Origin: Chloroflexota bacterium
GTDB taxonomy: Bacteria; Chloroflexota; Dehalococcoidia; UBA1151; UBA1328
DNA: 6,437 nucleotides
Assembly (NCBI GenBank): GCA_002687335.1
Contig: NYZY01000053.1
Span: 2,487 to 8,923, forward strand
Direction: 5' to 3'
Shown here piece after piece: positions 1 through 6,323 of the stretch. The stretch's first letter is position 1; each line of letters starts with the position of its first letter. The position numbers and the translations under genes were made by a program. The notes under the pieces are model-generated. The model worked only from the letters and a program-made list of their open reading frames with translations. It did not search any database and was not told where the DNA came from.

Positions 1-848
1 CCCGCCCTGCCACTAATATCACCGATTGCCACCGAACCTGCAGCTGTTGCGGCCAAGGCTGTTGTTAATCCATATTCTAAAAGTGCAGCGAAATGAAAAA
101 GATTTGTCGAGCTGACCAATTGACCGAGACTTGTCACTATTGCTAGTTGCCAGAAAAATCGCAACTTGACAGCTTGGCGCATAGTTATGGCGTGTTCTCG
201 TACCTGTTGAAACTTACTGTTTTGTGATTGATCGCCGTCGTCGGATATCCCGTCCGGTAACAACCCATGGTCTTCTGGACGACGTTTCATGACTAAAGTT
301 GCAGGAAAACCAATTATCCAAAATCCTATTCCTGCCGCCATAAGCATCTCTCGCCAGCCGAAATGTTCGATCGATGCCACTAGCAAAGGCAGGGTGAGGC
401 CTGCAACAGCTGAAAATGTCATCAGTATGGCTAATGCTCTAGCTCGCTTTTGTATAAACCAATTAGCGACTGTGACCACAAAAACGATGTATGTCCCAAA
501 AGACATTCCAAGTGTTAGCAATGCGATAGTCACGTAGAAATGCCATAGCGTCTGCATTTGGCTCATTAATATGAATCCACTGCCCGTCACAAATACGCCA
601 AAGGCCATCACCTTTCGTGGCCCATATTTGTCTAGGAGCACTCCTACAAAAGGAGAGATCATTCCGCTCTCACTACGCTGGAGAGACACTGCAGTGGCTG
701 TAGCGCCATGGCTCCATCCGAATGTGTTAAGAATGGGGGGTACGAATGCTTGAAACCCGCGCCAGAAAATGGCAGAGGTGTACCACTGAACTAGACCGCC
801 TGTTGCGACGATCCACCATCCATAAAATGGTTGCTTAAAGAATTTCAT
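1..848 (-). CDS. MFS transporter, N-terminal 282 residues (cut by left edge)
   Basis: This is an inner-membrane carrier of the major facilitator superfamily, most like the oxalate/formate antiporter and monocarboxylate type. The frame is open from ATG at 848 to the window edge, giving 282 residues of a usual 400-430. The N-terminus has the FYGWWIV motif (residues 8-14) common in that group. The MFS loop 2-3 signature is clear at 68-79 (VGVLLDKYGPRK). Hydrophobic segments lie near 10-30, 50-72, 80-100, 105-128, 138-160 and 168-188. A hydrophilic central loop (189-228, with ISDDGDQSQNS) follows, then the seventh and the start of the eighth helix. An in-frame TGA sits five codons upstream, so this start is the most upstream ATG possible; the ribosome site is weak (AAGGA about 18 bases away). 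It is divergent from the protease at 999. Substrate is unknown; an organic or sugar-acid anion would fit the dehydratases further right, but that is inference. Confidence 0.9.
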   Translation of the reverse strand, partial: MKFFKQPFYGWWIVATGGLVQWYTSAIFWRGFQAFVPPILNTFGWSHGATATAVSLQRSESGMISPFVGVLLDKYGPRKVMAFGVFVTGSGFILMSQMQTLWHFYVTIALLTLGMSFGTYIVFVVTVANWFIQKRARALAILMTFSAVAGLTLPLLVASIEHFGWREMLMAAGIGFWIIGFPATLVMKRRPEDHGLLPDGISDDGDQSQNSKFQQVREHAITMRQAVKLRFFWQLAIVTSLGQLVSSTNLFHFAALLEYGLTTALAATAAGSVAIGDISGRA

Positions 849-998
849 CTGTAAATTAGTTCAGTATCCTTAGTTTCGATGTAGATTGTTTTTGGTGTGG
901 GTTACCGCTACCCGTTGTGCTTTAATTATTAGGTGAATGATAGTTGGTAACAGGGGTACAAAATAGTTCTTGAGCTTTCGAAAGAAGTAAATGAACAC
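849..998. promoter_or_regulatory. Divergent intergenic region between the MFS and protease genes
   Basis: This 150-base, AT-rich stretch separates two genes that point away from each other, so promoters for both should lie here. I could not pick a convincing -35/-10 pair on either strand. Two dyads are visible: GTTACC (901-906) with GGTAAC (946-951), separated by 39 bases, and the perfect 10-bp palindrome CTTTCGAAAG at 975-984, just upstream of the protease start. Either could bind a regulator; there is no direct evidence. Confidence 0.35.
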
Positions 999-2162
999 TT
1001 GCGTGGATCATTAAAGCTATTTTCCATTTATGGGATACCAGTTGATATCAATGCAACATGGCTAATTGCAGTTGTAATAATCACTTGGTCTTTATCCACC
1101 GGCGCTTACCCTGCATTTTTTCAGATGTGGTCGTCTCAGCAATACTGGATTGCTGGGATTGTCACGACGTTCTTACTGTTCGCATCTGTTTTAGCGCACG
1201 AGTTGGGTCATTCATTCGCTGCATTAACACAGGGGTTGAGGGTGCGCGGTATTACACTTTTGTTATTTGGTGGTGTATCTAGAATTCAAGGCAAAGCATC
1301 TCGCCCACGTAACGAGTTTTTAATAGCGTTTGCGGGACCGGCAGTTTCATTGCTCATTGGTTTAGTACTGGTGGGATGGTGGATAAAATTTCATCCGATT
1401 CATGAGCATCTGGTAACACCATTGCATGGGGTTATTTTTTTTACAGGATGGATGAATATTTTGGTGGCAGGGTTTAATTTGCTTCCAGGTTATCCAATGG
1501 ATGGTGGCCGAGTTTTACGATCCGCTGTCTGGGGGTTCACCGGTAACACTCGCCTTGCATCAAAAGTTGCCTTACGCGTTGGGCGTGTTGTGTTTTATCT
1601 GTTGATAGGGGGGGGGGTTTGGCAGATTTTTAATGGCGACGTTGTTGGTGGAATATGGATAGGGCTTATCGCTTGGTTTCTCATGTCCTCTGCGCGCAAT
1701 GAGCAGGAGGAACAGGCCAGTTCAGTAGTGCTAGAACAGGATCGTTTGAGCTTTAAGATTGGGAATATCATCACCCCTATGCCGCCAATGATAGAGCACG
1801 ACCAACTCATTTCAGACGTGTTGACTGAACTACAGGTAACTCAACGAACCGATTCAATTCCTGTATCTAAGGGAGGAGAATTACTGGGTTTCATTACAGG
1901 TATTGATCTTGAGCGAATTCCTGTAGAACAACGGGGAAAACTCATTATTGGTGAGATAACACGATCTGAAAGCCTGCGCTTTTGCTCAAGATTTGACTCT
2001 GGACGCGATGCTCTCCATGCCATGGATAAATATGGAGTAATGCAACTGGTTGTAATGGATGATGGATATGTATTTGGCATTGTTACCCGTCAGGACATTA
2101 CCAAGGCGGTGCAAGAATTTCCTTACGCCACGGATAGTTCTCAGCCTACAGATCAAACGTGA
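999..2162 (+). CDS. Site-2 protease (M50 metalloprotease) with two CBS domains
   Basis: This is a polytopic membrane zinc protease that cleaves substrates within or near the membrane; relatives process anti-sigma factors or membrane regulators. The zinc site HELGH is at residues 67-71, and the second motif (FNLLPGYPMDGGR, 159-171) supplies Asp168 as third ligand. Hydrophobic segments lie near 20-35, 50-75, 105-128, 143-165 and 195-229. A C-terminal cytoplasmic part holds two CBS domains (about 253-312 and 318-372), which in this family bind adenine nucleotides and tune activity. Total length, 387 residues, is normal for the Rip3-like CBS subgroup. The start is TTG: no ATG or GTG lies in frame after the TAA at 948-950, and the resulting N-terminus (MRGSLKLF, then GIPV) matches the family's usual beginning. 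Codons 204-207 contain a run of ten G (1608-1617). The partner and substrate are not evident; the gene converges on the SnoaL-like gene. Confidence 0.92.
   Translation: MRGSLKLFSIYGIPVDINATWLIAVVIITWSLSTGAYPAFFQMWSSQQYWIAGIVTTFLLFASVLAHELGHSFAALTQGLRVRGITLLLFGGVSRIQGKASRPRNEFLIAFAGPAVSLLIGLVLVGWWIKFHPIHEHLVTPLHGVIFFTGWMNILVAGFNLLPGYPMDGGRVLRSAVWGFTGNTRLASKVALRVGRVVFYLLIGGGVWQIFNGDVVGGIWIGLIAWFLMSSARNEQEEQASSVVLEQDRLSFKIGNIITPMPPMIEHDQLISDVLTELQVTQRTDSIPVSKGGELLGFITGIDLERIPVEQRGKLIIGEITRSESLRFCSRFDSGRDALHAMDKYGVMQLVVMDDGYVFGIVTRQDITKAVQEFPYATDSSQPTDQT
1608..1617 (+). repeat. G10 homopolymer inside the protease gene
   Basis: Ten consecutive G encode Gly204-Gly206 and the first base of Val207, within the last membrane segment and before the CBS domains. 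With ten G the frame is intact. Eleven G would stop after 211 residues and nine G after 220, both leaving the zinc motifs but removing both CBS domains. Confidence 0.9.
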
Positions 2163-2204
2163 CTGGTGTAACTTGCCATTAGTGTGTTTAGCTTGCTGTC
2201 GGTT

Positions 2205-2233
2205 TTGGTGCGCTGGATTCCACAGTGCATCAG
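2205..2233 (+). terminator. Stem-loop between convergent genes (possible terminator of the protease gene)
   Basis: In plus-strand RNA, 2206-2215 pairs with 2223-2232 over ten pairs, two of them G-U, around the 7-base loop GATTCCA. It begins about 44 bases after the protease stop. No T-run follows on the plus strand, and on the minus strand the G-U pairs become mismatches, so a classical intrinsic terminator is not shown. It lies within the 77-base gap and just touches neither stop codon. Confidence 0.3.
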
Positions 2234-2239
2234 CCGATA

Positions 2240-2653
2240 CTAAGATATGATTTGCCGCCTGAGGCCAACATCATCACGTTGTATCCACTCTTCGTCAATC
2301 TTCCCATCGAGGATACGTGATAGGGCCATGCCTGTGTTAATGATCTTTGAGCCAGTTGGTGGGATCCCCATCCATTCACCTTCGTGTGTTCCGCTCATGG
2401 TCCATTTTCTAGTTACATGTAAACCGTCAGTAGCCGGATAAATCCGGACATTAAAATGGAGGTCTGGAAGTGCCAGCCGGAGGGATTTTATCTGTTTCTT
2501 TACCGAAGCAATCCCGATAATATCTTGCTCCAAAATTGGGTCATGTCGTACATGGCCTGGAGTCAGCAGTTCATCTACGAGATCAATCTGTCCTTTGTTC
2601 CATACGTCTTCGACGTAGCGACGAACCAGGGTCTCGTTTAGTTTTGTAGTCAT
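2240..2653 (-). CDS. SnoaL-like / ester cyclase family protein
   Basis: This is a small cytosolic protein of the SnoaL-like polyketide cyclase family within the NTF2-like fold. Its 137 residues match the usual length of a single-domain member. Family features visible in order are YVEDVWNKGQ (13-22), the HDP motif at 37-39, the central ALPDLHFNV (61-69), the GTHEGEWMGIPPTG block (88-101) and the end region DGKIDEEW (116-123). True SnoaL enzymes close polyketide rings, but most environmental single-gene members like this have no known substrate, so a specific reaction should not be assumed. The ATG at 2653 has AAGGA at 2666-2670 on the minus strand, 12 bases upstream, which is slightly long. 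It lies 444 bases from fabI on the same strand, which argues for its own promoter. It converges on the protease gene. Confidence 0.85.
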   Translation of the reverse strand: MTTKLNETLVRRYVEDVWNKGQIDLVDELLTPGHVRHDPILEQDIIGIASVKKQIKSLRLALPDLHFNVRIYPATDGLHVTRKWTMSGTHEGEWMGIPPTGSKIINTGMALSRILDGKIDEEWIQRDDVGLRRQIIS

Positions 2654-2750
2654 TGGATAAATATATCCTTGTACTCAACTATCCGATAAATCGTGTGTGA
2701 TTTTCCCTTCCTGCTCCAAAACCGCGTTTGTATTTTCATCGAGAAATAAT

Positions 2751-3086
2751 CTAGCGTCGGTAAGGTTTAGCTCCAATCAGGATATCTTTCCAAAGAGACT
2801 TATCTTCAAGTTTTAGTGTTTTTACCGGAAAAGTTTATGAAATTGGCTGCCGTCTTCACTTGTTTATCAAGCTGAGCAGGAGCGTTATGTTTGAAGTCAA
2901 TACGAAATCAGGCTGGCGGTTTATTGCTTGATAAGTGATCATCCATTGCACCGACTCACGTAAGTTCCATTTTCATGACCATTGCTGGACTTGAAAAAAT
3001 ATTGGATGCTTGTTGTGACCTGTCGGTTTGTATAGCGCCTCGATCTGAACCGTTATTTGCGTAGTTGCCGATAATCGTGATTCAAG
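2751..3086 (-). pseudogene. Possible decayed coding remnant, family not recognised
   Basis: One minus-strand frame runs 3086 to 2751 with four internal stops. Its open pieces look protein-like: a 37-codon run including VQIEALYKPTGHNKHP, a run including LRESVQWMITYQAINRQP, and a last piece, TLKLEDKSLWKDILIGAKPY, ending at TAG 2753-2751. A second frame (2907-2806) covers the most broken part with AQLDKQVKTAANFINF. The switches between frames would need two compensating indels. This pattern can come from frameshift decay, but open runs of 30-40 codons also occur by chance at this base composition. I recognise no family and no functional motif, and no intact start is evident. Confidence 0.2.
2864..2934. 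repeat. 9-bp perfect inverted repeat with 53-base spacer
   Basis: TTATCAAGC at 2864-2872 is the exact reverse complement of GCTTGATAA at 2926-2934. The spacer holds a 14-codon plus-strand frame (2887-2931) with AGGAG four bases upstream. Function is unknown; arms this short can arise by chance. Confidence 0.4.
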
Positions 3087-3097
3087 TTATGGCATAA

Positions 3098-3877
3098 CTA
3101 TAAGGCAACGATTCCATAGCCAGCGTCCACTGGGACTATAGCTCCCGTGATTCCACTGGACATAGGGCAGAGCAAAAATAGAGCTGTATCAGCCACTTCT
3201 TGGTGGTTGATATTTCGTTGCAAGGGAGATCGCTCACGATGAGCTCGAGTCATATCTCGAAATCCGGGAATACTACGGGCAGCAAGAGTGGGCAAGGGGC
3301 CAGCTGAGATAGCGTTTACCCTGATGTTGCGATCACCAAATTCTACTGCTAGTTGCCGGACTTCATTTTCTAGTGCAGCTTTCGCAGTGCCCATGACGTT
3401 ATAACCCGGGTATACGCGTTGAGAGGCATCAAAAGTAAGTGTAATCACCGACCCACCAGAGTCACCAAACAAAGGAGAAGCCTTACCTACTATGGGCATC
3501 AAGGTGTAGGCGCTGGTTTCCAGGGCCGTGCGGAAACCTTGAAGATTAGTTGACGAAAAATCCCCTCCAAGGTCGTTTCGTTCAGCGTATGCGATGCAGT
3601 GAACTACAAAGTCGATTTCTGCCCATTCGTTTTTGATGTGGTCGTATACGCTTTCTACCTGATCGTCCTGTGTGGCATCGCATTGCAGAAGTAGTGGATT
3701 ATTAAGTTTGGCTGTCGTTTTTTTAACAGGTTCTTTTAAGCGTTCGTTGAGATAAGTAAACGCCAGTTCGGCCCCCGCTTCTGCTAAGCGTTCTGAGATA
3801 GCCCATGCGATGCTACGCTGATTTGCGACACCGAATACCACGCCCCGCTTTCCCGTGAGATCGATCGATACAGCCAT
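3098..3877 (-). CDS. fabI: Enoyl-ACP reductase, FabI/InhA type (NADH-dependent SDR)
   Basis: This cytosolic short-chain dehydrogenase-like enzyme reduces trans-2-enoyl-ACP, the last step of each fatty-acid elongation round. The 259 residues match FabI length. The dinucleotide site is the FabI form GVANQRSIAWA (16-26). The catalytic pair is Tyr159 and Lys166 in YNVMGTAK (159-166), followed by RVNAISAGPLPTLAAR (186-201), which leads into the substrate loop, and a C-terminal SSGITGAIVPVDAGY block (240-254). Residue 149 is Phe, where E. coli FabI has Tyr146; mycobacterial InhA also has Phe there. Both types are active, so function is not in doubt on that ground. The ATG at 3877 gives the normal family N-terminus, with GAAGG (3891-3895 on the minus strand) 13 bases upstream. 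It lies 117 bases downstream of the dehydratase pair on the same strand. A specialised paralog serving another enoyl thioester is possible. Confidence 0.9.
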   Translation of the reverse strand: MAVSIDLTGKRGVVFGVANQRSIAWAISERLAEAGAELAFTYLNERLKEPVKKTTAKLNNPLLLQCDATQDDQVESVYDHIKNEWAEIDFVVHCIAYAERNDLGGDFSSTNLQGFRTALETSAYTLMPIVGKASPLFGDSGGSVITLTFDASQRVYPGYNVMGTAKAALENEVRQLAVEFGDRNIRVNAISAGPLPTLAARSIPGFRDMTRAHRERSPLQRNINHQEVADTALFLLCPMSSGITGAIVPVDAGYGIVAL

Positions 3878-3943
3878 CAGGGTTACTTTGCCTTCTCTTT
3901 AAACAGTTTTTAATGACAACAAATGTAACAGCCAGCAGACAAA

Positions 3944-3970
3944 AATTGGCAGATTTTATTCACTCCAATT
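3944..3970 (-). terminator. Weak stem-loop with T-tract downstream of the second dehydratase gene
   Basis: On the minus strand AATTGG and CCAATT form a 6-bp stem around a 15-base loop, followed by TTT, starting about 25 bases after the stop at 3995. The stem is short and AT-rich with a large loop, so termination would be partial at best. If real, it would reduce read-through into fabI. Confidence 0.22.
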
Positions 3971-3994
3971 AACGCCATTATTCTTATCAGTCTT

Positions 3995-5140
3995 TTACCA
4001 GTTCGTGTGGGATCCATCAGCGCGATGAGGATGTGGAGCTTCCCAAAAGGCAAATGGTTGTGTCAATTTACTTTCATCAACCTCGACTCCTAAACCTGGT
4101 TTATCAGGGACCTTATAGCCGTTTCCTTCGAACAATACCTGTTCTGTGAATATATTTAAATCAGGGTTTTCCGCACGTTCCATATTTATCTCTAGCCATG
4201 CGAAATTTGGAACAGCAGCTCCAAGGTGCACGGATGCCGCCGTGCATATCGGTCCAAGAGGATTGTGTGGCATAAGATCGATATAGTGTGCTTCTGCCCA
4301 GCCGGCGACCTTCATCGACTCGGTAAATCCGCCAACATTACAAATATCTACCCTTGCATATTGGGTGATTCCACGTTCGATATACGGTAAGAATTGCCAT
4401 TTTGAAGCAAACTCTTCCCCTATAGCAAAAGGAACATCTGTGATTTTTCGCAGTGCTTCGTATGCTTCTGGGGATTCGTCACGGATGGGCTCTTCTAGAA
4501 AATCTAGTGTGTGCGAGGGCATCATTTGACAAAATGAGGCAGTCTCAGCCGGTGATAGGCGGTGGTGGTAATCGACTCCCATGATTGCCTGGTTGCCAAG
4601 TTGTTCTCGGGCTTTGATTAGCCATTCAACAGAATTGGCAATTGACTCGCGCGGTTCGAACAACCCGCTATTTTGAATATCCATGTTGTCATAAGACAGA
4701 CGGAATGCATTTATGCCTCTACTCATGAACTCCTTTGCTTGGTCAATCATGTTTTGGCCGTAAGGGCCAGGGGTAGTAGCAAATACTGGTACTGTGTGGC
4801 GATGTTTTCCGCCCAACAGTTCGTATACCGGCACACCAAGTTTTTTTCCTACGATATCGTGGAGCGCAATGTCGATAGCAGAAATAGCGGCGGTAAGAGT
4901 TCGTCCACCTTCGAAGTACTGGCTGCGATACATTTCTTGCCATAAGGCTCCACGTTTCATAGGGTCTTGGCCTATTAGGAACTCTCGATAATGTTCCATG
5001 ATGCCCTTCACCCCGAGTTCGCGACCGGAGAACCCCGATTCACCCCATCCGTGTATACCTTCGTCAGTTTCAATTTTTACCAGCATTTGGTTTCGACGAC
5101 CCACCCAAACGGCATATGGTTTTATATCTGTGATTTTCAT
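3995..5140 (-). CDS. Enolase-superfamily dehydratase (mandelate racemase/galactonate dehydratase group), copy 2
   Basis: By family this Mg2+-dependent enzyme abstracts the proton alpha to a carboxylate, usually dehydrating a sugar acid to a 2-keto-3-deoxy acid. The N-terminal capping domain is residues 1-115 (ETDEGIHGWGESG, 24-36; GVPVYELLGGK, 102-112). The barrel shows the metal ligands Asp190 in DYHHR (the galactonate dehydratase DFHGR position), Glu216/217 in FLEEP and Glu242 in GEEF. The catalytic Asp265-His292 pair sits in RVDICNVGG and PHNPLGPI, and Glu317 lies in WLEI. At the second barrel strand, where many relatives have KxK, it has Arg147-Leu-Ser149. The 381 residues equal the family norm, so it looks intact. 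It starts 31 bases after the stop of its paralog, implying co-transcription; the ribosome site is only AAAGA-like. The substrate cannot be named. Confidence 0.9.
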   Translation of the reverse strand: MKITDIKPYAVWVGRRNQMLVKIETDEGIHGWGESGFSGRELGVKGIMEHYREFLIGQDPMKRGALWQEMYRSQYFEGGRTLTAAISAIDIALHDIVGKKLGVPVYELLGGKHRHTVPVFATTPGPYGQNMIDQAKEFMSRGINAFRLSYDNMDIQNSGLFEPRESIANSVEWLIKAREQLGNQAIMGVDYHHRLSPAETASFCQMMPSHTLDFLEEPIRDESPEAYEALRKITDVPFAIGEEFASKWQFLPYIERGITQYARVDICNVGGFTESMKVAGWAEAHYIDLMPHNPLGPICTAASVHLGAAVPNFAWLEINMERAENPDLNIFTEQVLFEGNGYKVPDKPGLGVEVDESKLTQPFAFWEAPHPHRADGSHTNW

Positions 5141-5171
5141 TTTGAATCTTTCGTGCTATTAATTATTTGAC

Positions 5172-6323
5172 CTACCAGTTGGTATGCGAACCATCATTTC
5201 GCTTGAGGTGTGGCATTTCTGAATATCGGAATGGCTCTGTGAGAGATTCCTCATCTACTTCTACTCCGAGCCCTGGCCTCTCCAACACGGTTACCCGTCC
5301 GGGGGTAACTTCTGGTTGCACTGGGAAGACCTCCTTTGAGTAAAACCCGGTGCTTTCACCGGCCGACTCTCTTATTTCCAGCCACGAGAAATTGGCTGCT
5401 GCCATTGCCATATGTGAAGTAGCAGCCACACAAATTGGTCCTAGAGGGTTGTGTGGCATGAGATCGATGTAATGTGCTTCAGCCCATCCTGCTACCTTCA
5501 TCGCTTCGGTTATTCCTCCTACGTTGCAGATATCTACACGTATGTAGCTCGCAAGACCGCGTTCAATGTAGGGTAGAAATTGCCACTTTGAAGCGAACTC
5601 CTCGCCAAGCGCAAATGGCATGGGTGTCATTTTCCGTAAGGTTTCATAGGCCTCGGGAGTTTCGTCTCTGATGGGTTCTTCAAGAAAATCGAGCGTGTGT
5701 GCTGGCATCATTTGACAGAAGGAAGCAGCTTCTGCAACTGATAGCCGGTGATGAAAGTCATTTCCAATGACTGGACGCGGTCCAAGCACTTCACGAGCCT
5801 TTATTAGTCCTTCTGCGGTTTCGGCAATTGCTTCACGCGGTTCGAAAAGGCCATCGGCTTCTGCCTCGTATGATCGGTGCAGGCGGAAGCAGTCAAATCC
5901 TTGAGCAATTATTCGCTGAGCGACATCGATCATTTCTTCTGGAGTACTACCTGTTCCACTGGCGAACGTCGGTACCCAGTTACGGTGTTTACCGCCTAAA
6001 AGCTCGTAAACTGGCACATTAAGTTTTTTGCCGACAATGTCGTACAGAGCTATATCGATCGCGGAAATAGCGGCCGTCATGGTTCGTCCGCCTTCAAAGT
6101 ATTGACTGCGGTACATCTCTTGCCAGAGAGATCCACGCTGCATTGGATCACGGCCAATAAGGAACTCGCGATAATGTTCGACCATTCCTTTCACTGCAAT
6201 TTCACGACTAGAGAGTCCCGATTCTCCCCATCCGTATATGCCTTCATCAGTTTCAACTTTTACCAGCATTTGGTTGCGTGTGCCAACCCAGACGGGAAAC
6301 GGTTTGATATCGGTAATCTTCAT
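5172..6323 (-). CDS. Enolase-superfamily dehydratase (mandelate racemase/galactonate dehydratase group), copy 1
   Basis: This is the promoter-proximal paralog of the gene at 3995-5140: in the first 120 residues only 20 positions differ, and both end DGSHTNW. The chemistry expected from the family is acid-sugar or hydroxy-acid dehydration with an enolate intermediate held by Mg2+. Metal ligands are Asp189 (DFHHR, 189-193), Glu215/216 (FLEEP) and Glu241 (GEEF). The catalytic pair is Asp264 and His291, with Glu316 in WLEI. Second-strand residues are Arg147-Leu-His149, so it carries His where copy 2 has Ser. The two also diverge through 121-160 and 317-347, where this copy has a short insertion. 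The ATG at 6323 follows AAAGG ten bases upstream and yields the family N-terminus MKITDIKPF. Its 383 residues are full length. The start overlaps a plus-strand ATG at 6322. Substrate unknown. Confidence 0.9.
   Translation of the reverse strand: MKITDIKPFPVWVGTRNQMLVKVETDEGIYGWGESGLSSREIAVKGMVEHYREFLIGRDPMQRGSLWQEMYRSQYFEGGRTMTAAISAIDIALYDIVGKKLNVPVYELLGGKHRNWVPTFASGTGSTPEEMIDVAQRIIAQGFDCFRLHRSYEAEADGLFEPREAIAETAEGLIKAREVLGPRPVIGNDFHHRLSVAEAASFCQMMPAHTLDFLEEPIRDETPEAYETLRKMTPMPFALGEEFASKWQFLPYIERGLASYIRVDICNVGGITEAMKVAGWAEAHYIDLMPHNPLGPICVAATSHMAMAAANFSWLEIRESAGESTGFYSKEVFPVQPEVTPGRVTVLERPGLGVEVDEESLTEPFRYSEMPHLKRNDGSHTNW

Larger units (their letters stand above)
2654..3097. other. 444-base intergenic stretch without a supported intact gene
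   Basis: No reading frame here exceeds about 38 codons. On the minus strand, stop-interrupted frames give protein-like runs (3086-2973, 2972-2859, 2907-2806 and 2834-2751) that may be remnants of a decayed gene. A 9-bp inverted repeat (2864-2872 and 2926-2934) lies in the middle. The part nearest 2653 should carry the promoter of the SnoaL-like gene, and the part nearest 3097 the 3' end of the fabI transcript, but I see no clear promoter or terminator. Confidence 0.6.

Noticed and set aside
289..753. Two plus-strand open frames of 82 and 60 codons
   Set aside because: They lie antisense to the MFS carrier, whose frame is continuous, membrane-rich and carries the MFS signature.
1595..2080. 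Minus-strand open frames antisense to the protease CBS region
   Set aside because: The plus strand encodes recognisable CBS domains in one continuous frame; the antisense peptides have no family features.
2247..2641. Plus-strand open frames of 61-64 codons
   Set aside because: They are antisense to the SnoaL-like gene, which has clear family motifs and normal length.
4673..4991. Overlapping open frames on both strands inside the second dehydratase gene
   Set aside because: Shadow frames of a well-conserved coding region; the paralog at 5172-6323 lets one see that conservation follows the dehydratase frame.
3995..6323. The dehydratase repeat as a recent assembly duplication
   Set aside because: The copies differ by many substitutions, a changed active-site residue and C-terminal length, so they are genuine diverged paralogs.
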